A stretch of 64,000 nt of DNA from Adlercreutzia faecimuris (GTDB taxonomy: Bacteria; Actinomycetota; Coriobacteriia; Coriobacteriales; Eggerthellaceae). The notes under the pieces are model-generated. The model made no database searches. It saw nothing but the letters and a program-made list of their open reading frames with translations, and was not told where the DNA came from. Location: the NCBI RefSeq assembly GCF_022669055.1, contig NZ_JAJMLW010000001.1, positions 124,001 through 188,000 on the forward strand, written 5' to 3'. The translations under genes and the position numbers were made by a program. This document shows positions 7,375-15,941 of the stretch, in pieces (position 1 is the first letter of the stretch; every line of letters starts with the position of its first letter).

Positions 7375-9810
7375 TTAGCCGATCTTCCGCACGCCGGCGA
7401 TGTTGGAGTGCTGCGGGTTGCCCTTGGCAAGCGGCGAGGGGTGCATGGTGGCCAGCGTGTTGATGCAGCCGCCCTTGTCGATGCGGTCGCCGTCCATGTC
7501 GGCGTCGCGCCACGCGCCCTGCGGAATGGCCAGGGAGCCGGGGATGATGCGCGGCGTCACCTTCGCCTGGATGTGCACCTCGCCGTAGTTGTTGAAGACG
7601 CTTACCGTCTCGCCGTTCTCGATGCCCAGCTCGGCGGCATCCTCGGTGTTGATCCACACCTCCTGCGGGCACGCCTGCTTGATGACCTCGACGTTGCCCC
7701 AGCTGGAATGGGTGCGGCTCTTGTAGTGGAAGCCGGTCAGCGTGAAGGGCAGCTCGTCGGTGCACTCCTCGTAGCTCTCGGCGCCGGGGGTGTACAGCGG
7801 GATGGGGGCGATGACGTCGCGCGGATCGGGCAGCTCCCACGTCTCGGCGATCTTCTGCAGCTTCTCGGAGAACACCTCGATCTTGCCGGAGGGGGTCTTC
7901 AGCGGGTTGGCGACCGGATCCTCGGCGAAGGCCTTCAGGGCCGGGGTGTAGCCGTCGGGGTTGCGGTAGTGGAACTCGCCCACCTCGTAGCCCTCCTCGT
8001 AGCTGGGCATGCGCGGATCCTTGGCGGCGGCGCCGTCGTAGATCGACTTCGTCCACTCCTCCTGGGTCTTGCCCTCGGTGAACTCGTCACGCACGCCCAT
8101 GGCCTCGGCGATGTCGGCGCACACGTCGTAGGAGGTGCGGCGCTCGAAGCGCTCGCCGGTGTGCACGGGGCTGCCGAAGGTGAGCGAGGCCACGTCGCCC
8201 GACCAGCCGTCGTTGATGACGCTCATCTGCTCGGCGCGCATGATGTCGGGCAGCAGGATGTCGGCGTACTTGGCGGCGTCGTTCATGAGCGTCTCGAACA
8301 CCAGGATGAACTCGCACTTGGACTCATCCACTAGGATGTCGTGGGCCAGGTTGGACTGGCTGTGCTGGTTGGTGAAGCAGTTGCCGCCGTACTCGACCAA
8401 GAACTTGATGCCCGTGGACAGCTTGTCGGCACCCACCACGCCGTCGGCCAGCGCGGTCATCCTCTCGCCATGGTCGATGGCATCGGCCCAGCTGAAGATG
8501 GAGATCTGGGTCTTGCAGGGGTTGGTGCCGCCGATCCACGGCAGGCTGAAGGAGTAGGCCCCCACGTCCAGGCCGGTGGAGGTGCCGGGCTTGCCGATGG
8601 CGCCCACCATCACCGGCAGCAGGCTCACGGCCATGGAGGACAGCTCGCCGTTGGAGCGGCGCTGGATGCCGTAGTACTGGCCGACGAAGGGAGCCTTCGC
8701 CTCGGCCAGCTCGTGGGCCAGCTTGACGATGCGCTCCTCGGGGATCAGCGTGATCTCGGCGGCCCAGGCGGGCGTCTTCTCCACCTTGTCGTAGCCCAGC
8801 CCCATGACGTAGTCGTGGTAGGACATGTTCTTGCCCTGGTAGGCCTCAGGCATGGTGTGCTCGTCGAAGCCCACGGTATGGGTGTCGAGGAACTCCTGGT
8901 CGAGCAGGCCCTCGGTGATGAGCACGTGCGCGATGGCGGCCACCAGCGCCGCGTCGGTGCCGGGGCGGATGGGGATCCACTCGTCATCGGTGTTGGCGAT
9001 GGTGTCGTTGTAGCGCGGGTCGATGTGAATGTACTTGGCCTCGGGGTTCACCTCATGCGCCCAGTTGTAGCCGTGCTTGGACATGCCGGTGGAGCCCATC
9101 ATGGAATCGGACGGCGACCAGCCCATGCACAGCACCAGGTCGGAATCCTGGATGGCCGCCGGGGTGGACGCGGTCTTGGTGCCCCACACGAACGGGGCGA
9201 CCTTGGTGATCTGGGCGGCCGAGTAGGTGCCGTAGTAGCCCAGGTAGCCGCCGGTGCAGCCGAGCAGGCGGCCGATGGGGCGGCCCGTCACGGCGTAGAC
9301 GCCGGAACCCAGCGTCCAGTACACGGCCTCGGGGCCGTAGTTGTCATAGGTGTACTTGAGCTTGTCGGCGATGGTCTGGATGGCCTCATCCCAGCTGATG
9401 CGCTCGAACTTGCCCTCGCCGCGCTTGCCGACGCGCTTCATGGGATAGCTCAGGCGGTCTGGGTCGTTGATCCAGCGGCGCACCGAGCGGCCGCGCAGGC
9501 ACGCGCGGAACTTGCTCTCGGGAACCTCGGGATCCCACTCCTTCTTCTCGGACTGGATCCACTGGATCTCGTCATCCTTCACATGGAACCACAGCGGGCA
9601 GCGGCTGGCGCAGTTGCAGGAGCAGTAGCCCTGCACCACCTTCTCGCCCTCTCCCTCCTGGTTCGCCTCGGTCGCGTTGGCGATCTCCGCATGCCCGAAC
9701 AGGTCGTCGAGCGCCACGCTGCCGGCAGCGGCCAGGGCCGCGGTCGTGGCCGTCGCCCCCTTGACGAAGCCTCGCCGCGACACGGTGGCCTTAGGCGTGT
9801 CCATGCCCAT
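7375..9810 (-). CDS. dmsA: DMSO reductase-family molybdopterin catalytic subunit DmsA
   Basis: Terminal reductase of the DMSO/TMAO/biotin-sulfoxide type holding bis-MGD and one [4Fe-4S] cluster. The 811-residue precursor begins with a Tat signal (SRRGFVKG at residues 11-18, then a hydrophobic Ala-rich stretch), so it is exported folded. Cluster cysteines are Cys63, Cys67, Cys71 and Cys104; an extra Cys65 sits between them. By alignment with DmsA from memory, the molybdenum ligand is Ser197 in GYYGTYSAAQ, which fits the serine-ligated DMSO-reductase class rather than formate or nitrate enzymes. C-terminal dinucleotide-binding motifs such as LTGFHYKSRTHSSWGN are present. Start chosen at the first of two nearby ATGs because AAGGAG lies six bases upstream. 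The physiological acceptor is not identifiable; Eggerthellaceae carry many DmsA paralogs with varied substrates. Confidence 0.92.
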   Translation of the reverse strand: MGMDTPKATVSRRGFVKGATATTAALAAAGSVALDDLFGHAEIANATEANQEGEGEKVVQGYCSCNCASRCPLWFHVKDDEIQWIQSEKKEWDPEVPESKFRACLRGRSVRRWINDPDRLSYPMKRVGKRGEGKFERISWDEAIQTIADKLKYTYDNYGPEAVYWTLGSGVYAVTGRPIGRLLGCTGGYLGYYGTYSAAQITKVAPFVWGTKTASTPAAIQDSDLVLCMGWSPSDSMMGSTGMSKHGYNWAHEVNPEAKYIHIDPRYNDTIANTDDEWIPIRPGTDAALVAAIAHVLITEGLLDQEFLDTHTVGFDEHTMPEAYQGKNMSYHDYVMGLGYDKVEKTPAWAAEITLIPEERIVKLAHELAEAKAPFVGQYYGIQRRSNGELSSMAVSLLPVMVGAIGKPGTSTGLDVGAYSFSLPWIGGTNPCKTQISIFSWADAIDHGERMTALADGVVGADKLSTGIKFLVEYGGNCFTNQHSQSNLAHDILVDESKCEFILVFETLMNDAAKYADILLPDIMRAEQMSVINDGWSGDVASLTFGSPVHTGERFERRTSYDVCADIAEAMGVRDEFTEGKTQEEWTKSIYDGAAAKDPRMPSYEEGYEVGEFHYRNPDGYTPALKAFAEDPVANPLKTPSGKIEVFSEKLQKIAETWELPDPRDVIAPIPLYTPGAESYEECTDELPFTLTGFHYKSRTHSSWGNVEVIKQACPQEVWINTEDAAELGIENGETVSVFNNYGEVHIQAKVTPRIIPGSLAIPQGAWRDADMDGDRIDKGGCINTLATMHPSPLAKGNPQHSNIAGVRKIG

Positions 9811-9858
9811 GCTTCTCTCCTTCCCTCTCTTACCGGGTTATCCTCACCCGGCTCCCTG

Positions 9859-9903
9859 AGTATAGAAAGCCCAGGTGGGAGGAAGGTCACACCAATAATG
9901 TGA
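9859..9903 (-). promoter_or_regulatory. dmsABC promoter with activator-type dyad
   Basis: On the minus strand a TATACT -10 box (9859-9864) lies about 50 bases before dmsA, with no good -35 box. A dyad TCACA-N7-TGTGA (9887-9903) is centred near position -43 of the predicted transcription start. That is the placement of an activator overlapping -35. The LuxR-type regulator encoded at 12259 is one candidate binder; a Crp/Fnr-family protein is another. The same dyad lies 23 bases from the divergent radical SAM gene. Confidence 0.5.
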
Positions 9904-9925
9904 TATTGCGGCCACCCGGCAGGGT

Positions 9926-11386
9926 ATGATGGGGGCAAGGGAAGGGAACCGACGCGCAGGGGGTGCGGCGAACGTGAGACTGGTGACCGAGGCCGACGCC
10001 GCGCGCGTCGGCGACCCCGCCTGGCGCGGGTACCTGGCGCGGTTCGCCGGGGTGTCGGCCGACCTGCTGGCCACCATGGAGGGCTTCGGCGTGCCCGTCG
10101 AGAGCGCGCCCGGGCCCCGCGCCCGCCGAGGCCGCCTGGCCGCCCTGCGGGACGGGCTCGTCGCACGCGGGGCCCGGGCGCGCAACGACGGCAAGTCGCT
10201 GGCCTGGGGAGCCATCTCCCCCGCCTGCGCCCGCTGCCGCACGGGGGTGCGCAGCGTGTCGACCTTCCTCTCCCTGGCCTGCGACCGCAGCTGCTGGTTC
10301 TGCTTCAACCCCAACCAGCACGACTACGACCGGTTCCGCGACGCGCCCAAGGACTGGCGCGCCGAGCTCGAGGAGCTCCACCGCCGCCTGGGCGGCCTGG
10401 ACTGCGTGGCCCTGACCGGCGGCGAGCCGCTGCTGTTCCCCGAGGAGGCGGTCGCGTTCGTGCGCACCGCCCGCGCGCTGGCCCCTAACGCCCACCTGCG
10501 CCTGTACACCTCCGGCGCACGCGCCGACGCCGCGCTGATGGGGCGGCTGGCAGAGGCCGGCCTGGACGAGGTGCGCTTCAGCGTCAAGCTGGACGAGGAC
10601 GCCGCCCGGCAGCAGGCCGTCCTCGACCTGATGGGCGCCGCGGCCGCGGTGATCCCCGCCGTCATGGTGGAGATGCCCGTCGTGCCCGGCACGGGCGCCG
10701 CCATGGAGCGGCTGCTGGCCGATCTGGATGCCCGCGGCGTCCGCGGCGTCAACCTGCTGGAGCTGTGCTTCCCCCTCCACAACGCCGCGGCGTTTCGCGA
10801 GCGCGGGCTCAAGCTGGTGCGCGAGCCCTACCTCGTCCCCTACTCCTACGGCTACGCCGGCGCCCTGCCCGTGGCGGGCAGCGAGGAGCTGGCGCTCGAG
10901 CTCATGGCGGGCGCCATCGACCGCGGCACGGGCCTCGGCCTGCACTGGTGCTCGCTCGAGAACAAGAACACCGCCCAGATATACGGGCAGAACGACGGCG
11001 GGGCGCTGGATATCCCGCCGTACCGGTTCTCGCCGCGCAGCTTCTTCTACGAGGCGGTGCGCGCCTTCGGGGACGACGCGGCGTTCTGCCTGGCCCGGCT
11101 GGAGGGAAGCGACGTGGCCCGGGAGGCCGACGAGGCGGGCGGCGCGGTCGCCTTCGACCCGCGCGGCCTGGCCCTCTTCGCGCCCGATGACGCCGCCGGC
11201 CACCGCCTGTGGCTCGCCTCCGCCGTCATCGAGGACGGCGCGGAGGGGCGGCGCTTCCGCGAGGTGGGCGTGGGGCTCGTCGAGCCGGACGACCTGGCCG
11301 CAGGGCGCCTGACCGCGCAGCCCGCGCCCGACCCGGAGGATCCCGGCGCCGACGCGCGCGCCGCGAGCCCGGAGGCCGCACGATGA
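9926..11386 (+). CDS. Radical SAM protein associated with DMSO-reductase cluster
   Basis: A radical SAM enzyme with the cluster motif Cys119-X3-Cys123-X2-Cys126 (LACDRSCWFCF) and a SAM-binding ALTGGEPLL motif about 50 residues later. An extra CARC pair (Cys101, Cys104) precedes the motif. The C-terminal third lacks an obvious SPASM cysteine cluster. The ATG at 9926 gives 486 residues; a GTG at 9974 (MRLVTEADAARVG) is an equally plausible start and better matches where sequence constraint seems to begin. The stop overlaps the next gene by four bases (ATGA), so it is translated with a second DmsC-like anchor. Its substrate is unknown. Because it is divergent from dmsABC and paired with an anchor, I infer a role in maturing or modifying a respiratory complex, but this is not shown by sequence. 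Confidence 0.75.
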   Translation: MMGAREGNRRAGGAANVRLVTEADAARVGDPAWRGYLARFAGVSADLLATMEGFGVPVESAPGPRARRGRLAALRDGLVARGARARNDGKSLAWGAISPACARCRTGVRSVSTFLSLACDRSCWFCFNPNQHDYDRFRDAPKDWRAELEELHRRLGGLDCVALTGGEPLLFPEEAVAFVRTARALAPNAHLRLYTSGARADAALMGRLAEAGLDEVRFSVKLDEDAARQQAVLDLMGAAAAVIPAVMVEMPVVPGTGAAMERLLADLDARGVRGVNLLELCFPLHNAAAFRERGLKLVREPYLVPYSYGYAGALPVAGSEELALELMAGAIDRGTGLGLHWCSLENKNTAQIYGQNDGGALDIPPYRFSPRSFFYEAVRAFGDDAAFCLARLEGSDVAREADEAGGAVAFDPRGLALFAPDDAAGHRLWLASAVIEDGAEGRRFREVGVGLVEPDDLAAGRLTAQPAPDPEDPGADARAASPEAAR

Positions 11387-12258
11387 CGCCCCTGGCGCAG
11401 CAGGCCCTGGCCGAGGGCGCGAGCCAGATCTCGCTCGTCCTGTTCACCACGGCCACGCCGGCCGGCATCGTGGCCTGCGTGGCCATCACCTGCTACGTGC
11501 TGGCGCGGCGCCGCCCGCCCGCCGACTGCGCCCGGTTGCAGCGGTTCCTCATCATCCCGCTGGCCGCCGTCATCCTCGGCCTCATCGCCTCCACCAACCA
11601 CCTGGGACGCCCGAGCAACACGCTCTACGTGCTCATGGGCGTCGGGCGCTCGCCGCTGTCCAACGAGGTGGTGGCCGTGGTGGTGTTCACGGGCCTGGCG
11701 TGGCTGGGCTGGCTCCTGAGCTTCGCGCGGGGACGCGGCCTGCGGGCGGCGCGCGTCCTGCTGGCGCTGTCGCTGCCGGCGGCGGTCTTCGCGCTGGCGC
11801 GCATCGCCGGCGCCTACTCCATCGCCACCGTCATCACCTGGTCGCTCCCCTACACGCCGGCGAACCTGGTGCTGGCGGCGCTCACGGGCGGCCCGGTGCT
11901 GGCGCTCTGCGTCTTCTCCGCCGCCAAGGTCGACCCGGGGCGGGCCGCCGCGGCCGCGCTGGCGACGGGCATCATCGCCGGCATCGCCCTCACCGCGTCG
12001 GAGTGCCTCCAGTACGCGGCGCTCCAGTCGCTGCAGAGCGGGCTCTACCGCGCTGCCGACCTCGTGCCGTTCTACCCGGGGTGCATCGCCGGATCCGCGG
12101 CGCTCATCGCCTGCGGGCTGGCGGCCCTGGCCGTGCCCCTCGCACGCCGCGTGCCCCTATCGACCGCGCGCTGCGCGGGCTGCGCGGCCCTCGTCCTGGC
12201 CGGCCTGGCCGTGGCGCGCTTCGCATTCTACTGCCTGCGCCTGACCGCGGGGTTCTAG
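11383..12258 (+). CDS. Orphan DmsC-like membrane anchor subunit
   Basis: A 291-residue integral membrane protein with about eight helices and the DmsC signature (NHLGRPSNTLYVL, then GRSPLSNEV), closely parallel to the motif in the dmsC at 5884. It starts inside the stop of the radical SAM gene (ATGA overlap). No dmsA or dmsB partner is on this strand, which is unusual for an anchor. It may be an alternative anchor for the divergent DmsAB, or it may deliver electrons to the radical SAM protein. Both are inferences. The next gene follows with no gap. Confidence 0.82.
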   Translation: MTPLAQQALAEGASQISLVLFTTATPAGIVACVAITCYVLARRRPPADCARLQRFLIIPLAAVILGLIASTNHLGRPSNTLYVLMGVGRSPLSNEVVAVVVFTGLAWLGWLLSFARGRGLRAARVLLALSLPAAVFALARIAGAYSIATVITWSLPYTPANLVLAALTGGPVLALCVFSAAKVDPGRAAAAALATGIIAGIALTASECLQYAALQSLQSGLYRAADLVPFYPGCIAGSAALIACGLAALAVPLARRVPLSTARCAGCAALVLAGLAVARFAFYCLRLTAGF

Positions 12259-13824
12259 ATGGCGGCGACGACCAGGCACCCGCACCCGCCGCGGCCGGCC
12301 GCCCGGTGCGCCCGCCCGTGGACGCGCTGGATCCAGCCCAACGTGTCCGTGCTGGGCTACGCCCTGTACCTGGCCATCAACGCCACCTCGCTCTGGGGCG
12401 GCGTGTTCCCCTTCTTCCCCGACGAGTTCCGCACGTCGCAGGTGACCTTCTCGTTCATGATCTCCCAGTCGCTGTCGTTCCTGTTCATGTTCCTGAGCAG
12501 CATGGCCAGCTCCTACTGGGGGCACGGCACCTTCGCGCGGGTGCTGCCGCTGGGGAGCACCGCCGCCTCGTTCGTCGGATCGGCCCTGCTCATCGCCGCG
12601 CTGTACCTGAGCGACGTGCAGATAGGGCTCGTGGTGCTGGCCGGCATCTTCCTCGGCGTGGGCGCGGCCGGGTTCGCCCTGACGTGGCAGCGCTACTTCT
12701 CGTCGCTGTCGGCGTCCTTCGGCTACTACTTCCTGCTGCTGGCCACGGCCTGCGGCTCGATCGTGTTCTTCGTGCTGTACCTGGTGCCCATCGCCGTGAC
12801 GGTGTACCTGGTGCCCCTGGTGCTCGTGCCGCTCTGCGGGCTGTGCGCCGTCCTCTCCGACCGCGCCGTCGACCTGGGCCAACCCCTCTTCGAGGACGTG
12901 CCCGCCGAGAACCACCGCACCTACATCCAGGTGATCCGCGACTACTGGCGCGGCGCCGTGGCCATCGGGTCGCTCGGGTTCATATCCGGGCTCATCCGGG
13001 CCATCCTGCTGTCGAACGCCGCGCTGGGCAATCTCATCATCGTCATCTCGATGCTCGGCGCGCTGCTGGCGTCGGGCGTGCTGCTGTGGATATGGGGGCG
13101 CGGGACGTTCGTGCTGGACATGCGCACGGTGTTCCTGGTGCTGTTCCCCCTCACCGCCGCTGGACTCTTGGCGTTCCCGTTTCTGGCGGGCAGCCTGTCG
13201 CCGGTGCTGGCGGGGGCGCTCTACGCGGTGTTCACCTTCGCGAGCCTGGTCATGCTGCTGCAGTGCATGCAGGTGTCGCGCGACCGCGGCATCAACCCGC
13301 TGTTCGTGTACGGGTTCTTCGGGAGCATCATCTACCTGATGCAGGACGTGGGCCTCACCCTGGGCTACGCCACCAACATCACCCTCATGCTGGGAACCCA
13401 GGCGTTTCTGGTGGTGGCGCTGGCCGGCATGTTCGTGCTGGCCATGGCGCTGTACCTCATGCGCGGCGACGCGCGGCTGCGCCCCACCGCCCACACCGTG
13501 GAGAAGGTGGAGTTCATCGGCACGCCCGTGCGGGCGAGGGACGACGCGGGTGAAGGTGCGAAGGAGGGCGCGGGTGCTGCGGCGGAGGGGGCCGGCACGG
13601 AAGACGACGACGCCGAGCGCTGCCGGCGGATCCAGAAGCGCTACCTGCTCACCAACCGCGAGACCGAGATCATGGAGCTGTTCGCCCACGGCTACAGCAT
13701 GCCCCACATCGCCGAGCTGCTGGTGGTGTCCGAGAACACGGTGCGCACCCACTCCAAGCACCTCTACGCCAAGCTGGGCATCCACAAGCGCCAGGAGCTC
13801 ATCGAGCTGCTCGAGCAGGCGTAG
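12259..13824 (+). CDS. LuxR-family regulator with 12-helix membrane sensor domain
   Basis: The 521-residue product joins an MFS-like N-terminal domain of about twelve hydrophobic helices (residues about 30-400) to a C-terminal LuxR helix-turn-helix (residues about 455-518, YLLTNRETEIMELFAHGYS and VSENTVRTHSKHLYAKLGI). This architecture is widespread and expanded in Eggerthellaceae, where such genes sit next to reductase operons. The start codon directly follows the stop of the anchor gene. The likely role is to sense a membrane-accessible ligand and control the adjacent reductase operons, including the divergent dmsABC promoter. There is a low-complexity Ala/Gly/Glu linker between the two domains. 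The ligand is unknown. Confidence 0.9.
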   Translation: MAATTRHPHPPRPAARCARPWTRWIQPNVSVLGYALYLAINATSLWGGVFPFFPDEFRTSQVTFSFMISQSLSFLFMFLSSMASSYWGHGTFARVLPLGSTAASFVGSALLIAALYLSDVQIGLVVLAGIFLGVGAAGFALTWQRYFSSLSASFGYYFLLLATACGSIVFFVLYLVPIAVTVYLVPLVLVPLCGLCAVLSDRAVDLGQPLFEDVPAENHRTYIQVIRDYWRGAVAIGSLGFISGLIRAILLSNAALGNLIIVISMLGALLASGVLLWIWGRGTFVLDMRTVFLVLFPLTAAGLLAFPFLAGSLSPVLAGALYAVFTFASLVMLLQCMQVSRDRGINPLFVYGFFGSIIYLMQDVGLTLGYATNITLMLGTQAFLVVALAGMFVLAMALYLMRGDARLRPTAHTVEKVEFIGTPVRARDDAGEGAKEGAGAAAEGAGTEDDDAERCRRIQKRYLLTNRETEIMELFAHGYSMPHIAELLVVSENTVRTHSKHLYAKLGIHKRQELIELLEQA

Positions 13825-13845
13825 CGCGACGCGCCCGAACGCGAA

Positions 13846-13867
13846 GGAGCCGCCCGGAGGCGGCTCC
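13846..13867. terminator. Hairpin between convergent luxR-type gene and pgi
   Basis: Perfect nine-base stem (GGAGCCGCC / GGCGGCTCC) with a CGGA loop, 22 bases past the regulator stop and 39 before the pgi stop. It probably ends both transcripts. No T-run on either strand. Confidence 0.6.
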
Positions 13868-13905
13868 CTGGGAATTGGCGTTGGCCGGCGTTGCGCGGCG
13901 CGCCC

Positions 13906-15666
13906 CTAGGCCTCCGCGGGGGCCTCCGCGGGGACGTCGTCGGCCTCGAGCGCGCGGTCGACTAGCAGGTCGGCGATGACCTCGTTCACCACCTCGGCCA
14001 GGCAGCGCAGGGTGACGCCCGAGTTGTCGGGCAGGTGCAGGTGCACGCAGCGCCGGCCGCGATCGGCCAGGGTGATGAGGTCGCCGGACGCCTGGGCCTT
14101 GGCCAGGGCGCCCAGGCTCTCGGCCTCGCGGGCCAGGGGCACGTCCTTCAGCTCGTCGGCCGACAGGATGAGGAACACGCCCATGTTGGGGCCGCCCTTC
14201 TGCAGCTGGCCGGTGGAGTGCAGGTAGCGCGGGCCCACCTCCAGGCACGACACCACGCCGAAGGACTCGGCCACGTCGTGGCGGATGGCCTCGAGCGCCT
14301 CGCGGCGCCCCTCGCCGGTAAACGGCAGAAACGCGTTGAGCGCGAAGAAGTCGCCCGGCTTGACGCTGCCCAGAAGCGCCTTCAGGGCGGCGCGCACGTC
14401 GGTGCAGTCGGCGAACATCGGCGCCAGGCGCACCTCCACCTCGCCCATGCGCACCTCGTCGATGAAGTCCTGGGTGAAGTCGGGCGCGGGCTGGCCGTCG
14501 CGCAGGATGTCGAGCACCACGGCCTTGGCCGAGGCGACGTCGGGCTGGTCGAAGGGGCACACCTTCATGAGGTAGCCGCACATGGCGATGGCGTACTCCC
14601 ACATGATGAAGTGCTCGGCCAGCTCCTCCACCGAGTCGATGCGGTAGTGCTGGCGCGGGATGGCGGGGTCGATGTAGGCGAGCGACATCTCGAAGTTCTT
14701 GGACTCGTCCCAGAGGTCGGCCTTCGTCTGGTACATGATGACGCTGCGGTCGCCCGGGTCGGAGGTGAGCAGCAGGGTGTCGATCTCGATGTTGGGCAGG
14801 ATGCCCTGTCCGTCCTTGCCGAGTGACTCGGCCACCAGCTGCTCTATCCACAGGCCCAGCACGCGACCGCGCTTGGGCGTGAGGAACGAGAACTTGTTGC
14901 GGCCCTTCAGGTAGTTGTCGAAGAGGAACGCGGCCAGGTTGATGGCCGGGTTGTCGATGGCGTCCTCGCTGCAGAGGCGCTCGGCCTCGACGGCATGGTC
15001 CATGAGGGCGCGCAGATCGATGCCGGCGAGCGCGGCGGGCAGCAGCCCGAACACGGAGAGCGCCGAGAAGCGGCCGCCCACGGTGGGCTCGCCCGAGAAC
15101 ACGGCGCGCCATCCCTCCTCGCCGGCTTGGCGCTCCAGCTCGGAGCCGGGGTCGGTGACGGCCACCAGATGCCGCGCCAGCTCGTCGGCGGGAAGGGTCT
15201 GGCTGAAGGCGTCGCGCAGGGCCGAGAGCACGAGGCGCGGCTCGATGGTGCCGCCGCTCTTCGACGAGATGATCACCAGCGTGGTGCGCGGGTCGGCCGT
15301 GGCCAGCACCTCGCGCAGGCGCACCGGCGAGTCGGAGTCGAGCGTGCGGAACTCGACGCGGTTGTGGTCCTGCTTGTTGTACTTGGTGATGGTCATGGGC
15401 GCCTGGGTCGAGCCGCCCTGCCCGATGAGCACCACGGTCTCGATGCCGTCCGCCACCGCCTTGTCGGCGAACTCCTGGATGTGCTCGAGCGAGCAGGCGG
15501 GGTGGCTGGCCAGATCCGTCCAGCCCATGAAGTTCTCGGCGCAGGCGCGAGCCTCGTCGGAGAAGTCGTACAGCGTGGCGTCCTTGCCGTGGATGCGGCT
15601 GGCCACGCAGTCCTTCACGAGGGTCTTCGCGGAGGGATAGAGCTTCTCCATGTCACCGGTGATCAT
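13906..15666 (-). CDS. pgi: Glucose-6-phosphate isomerase
   Basis: Interconverts glucose-6-phosphate and fructose-6-phosphate in glycolysis. The 586-residue product carries SIS-domain and isomerase motifs: VLIGQGGSTQAPMT, SKSGGTIEPRLVLSAL, FSALSVFGLLPAALAGID (the classical signature) and GPRYLHSTGQLQKGG near the C terminus. The length and motif spacing resemble the PGI form found alone or fused to transaldolase in actinobacteria; no transaldolase domain is present here. The ATG start has AGAAGGA about six bases upstream. The last 15 residues are an Ala/Glu-rich tail. It is monocistronic, convergent with the regulator on one side and separated from the NhaC gene by a terminator on the other. 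Confidence 0.93.
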   Translation of the reverse strand: MITGDMEKLYPSAKTLVKDCVASRIHGKDATLYDFSDEARACAENFMGWTDLASHPACSLEHIQEFADKAVADGIETVVLIGQGGSTQAPMTITKYNKQDHNRVEFRTLDSDSPVRLREVLATADPRTTLVIISSKSGGTIEPRLVLSALRDAFSQTLPADELARHLVAVTDPGSELERQAGEEGWRAVFSGEPTVGGRFSALSVFGLLPAALAGIDLRALMDHAVEAERLCSEDAIDNPAINLAAFLFDNYLKGRNKFSFLTPKRGRVLGLWIEQLVAESLGKDGQGILPNIEIDTLLLTSDPGDRSVIMYQTKADLWDESKNFEMSLAYIDPAIPRQHYRIDSVEELAEHFIMWEYAIAMCGYLMKVCPFDQPDVASAKAVVLDILRDGQPAPDFTQDFIDEVRMGEVEVRLAPMFADCTDVRAALKALLGSVKPGDFFALNAFLPFTGEGRREALEAIRHDVAESFGVVSCLEVGPRYLHSTGQLQKGGPNMGVFLILSADELKDVPLAREAESLGALAKAQASGDLITLADRGRRCVHLHLPDNSGVTLRCLAEVVNEVIADLLVDRALEADDVPAEAPAEA

Positions 15667-15860
15667 AGGGTTCCTTCTCTCAGGGTATGTTTCGAACAGT
15701 TTACCAAAGCCTGGTCAAAGGCACTATTCACCGTCCTCTTCATATGGCGTTTGTGTGAACGGCGAACATCGTCGCGGCTGCGGAGGGTCGTCGGGAGGAG
15801 CGAGGATGGGACGGGGGCGGACCCCGCTCGCCCCCAGGCGGCCCCGGCGCCCCAACGCAA

Positions 15861-15891
15861 GGGCGGCCCGCGCGTGATGCGCGGGCCGCCC
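15861..15891. terminator. Terminator hairpin downstream of nhaC-type gene
   Basis: Perfect 13 bp stem (GGGCGGCCCGCGC and its complement) with a GTGAT loop, 50 bases beyond the stop of the minus-strand antiporter gene. The rest of the 275 bp gap to pgi shows nothing else. Confidence 0.7.
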
Positions 15892-15941
15892 TGCGAGCGC
15901 GGGCCCCCGGGGAGGAGCCGCGCGGCCTTCGTCCCCCGAGC

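Noticed and set aside
9887-9903. Canonical Crp/Fnr operator before dmsABC
   Set aside because: The half-sites are in the opposite order to TGTGA-N6-TCACA and the spacer is seven, so only a generic activator dyad is claimed.
11700-13553. Alternative 617-codon plus-strand frame over the anchor and regulator genes
   Set aside because: Arg/Ala/Gly-rich shadow frame; the chosen frames show DmsC and LuxR motifs with tight gene spacing.
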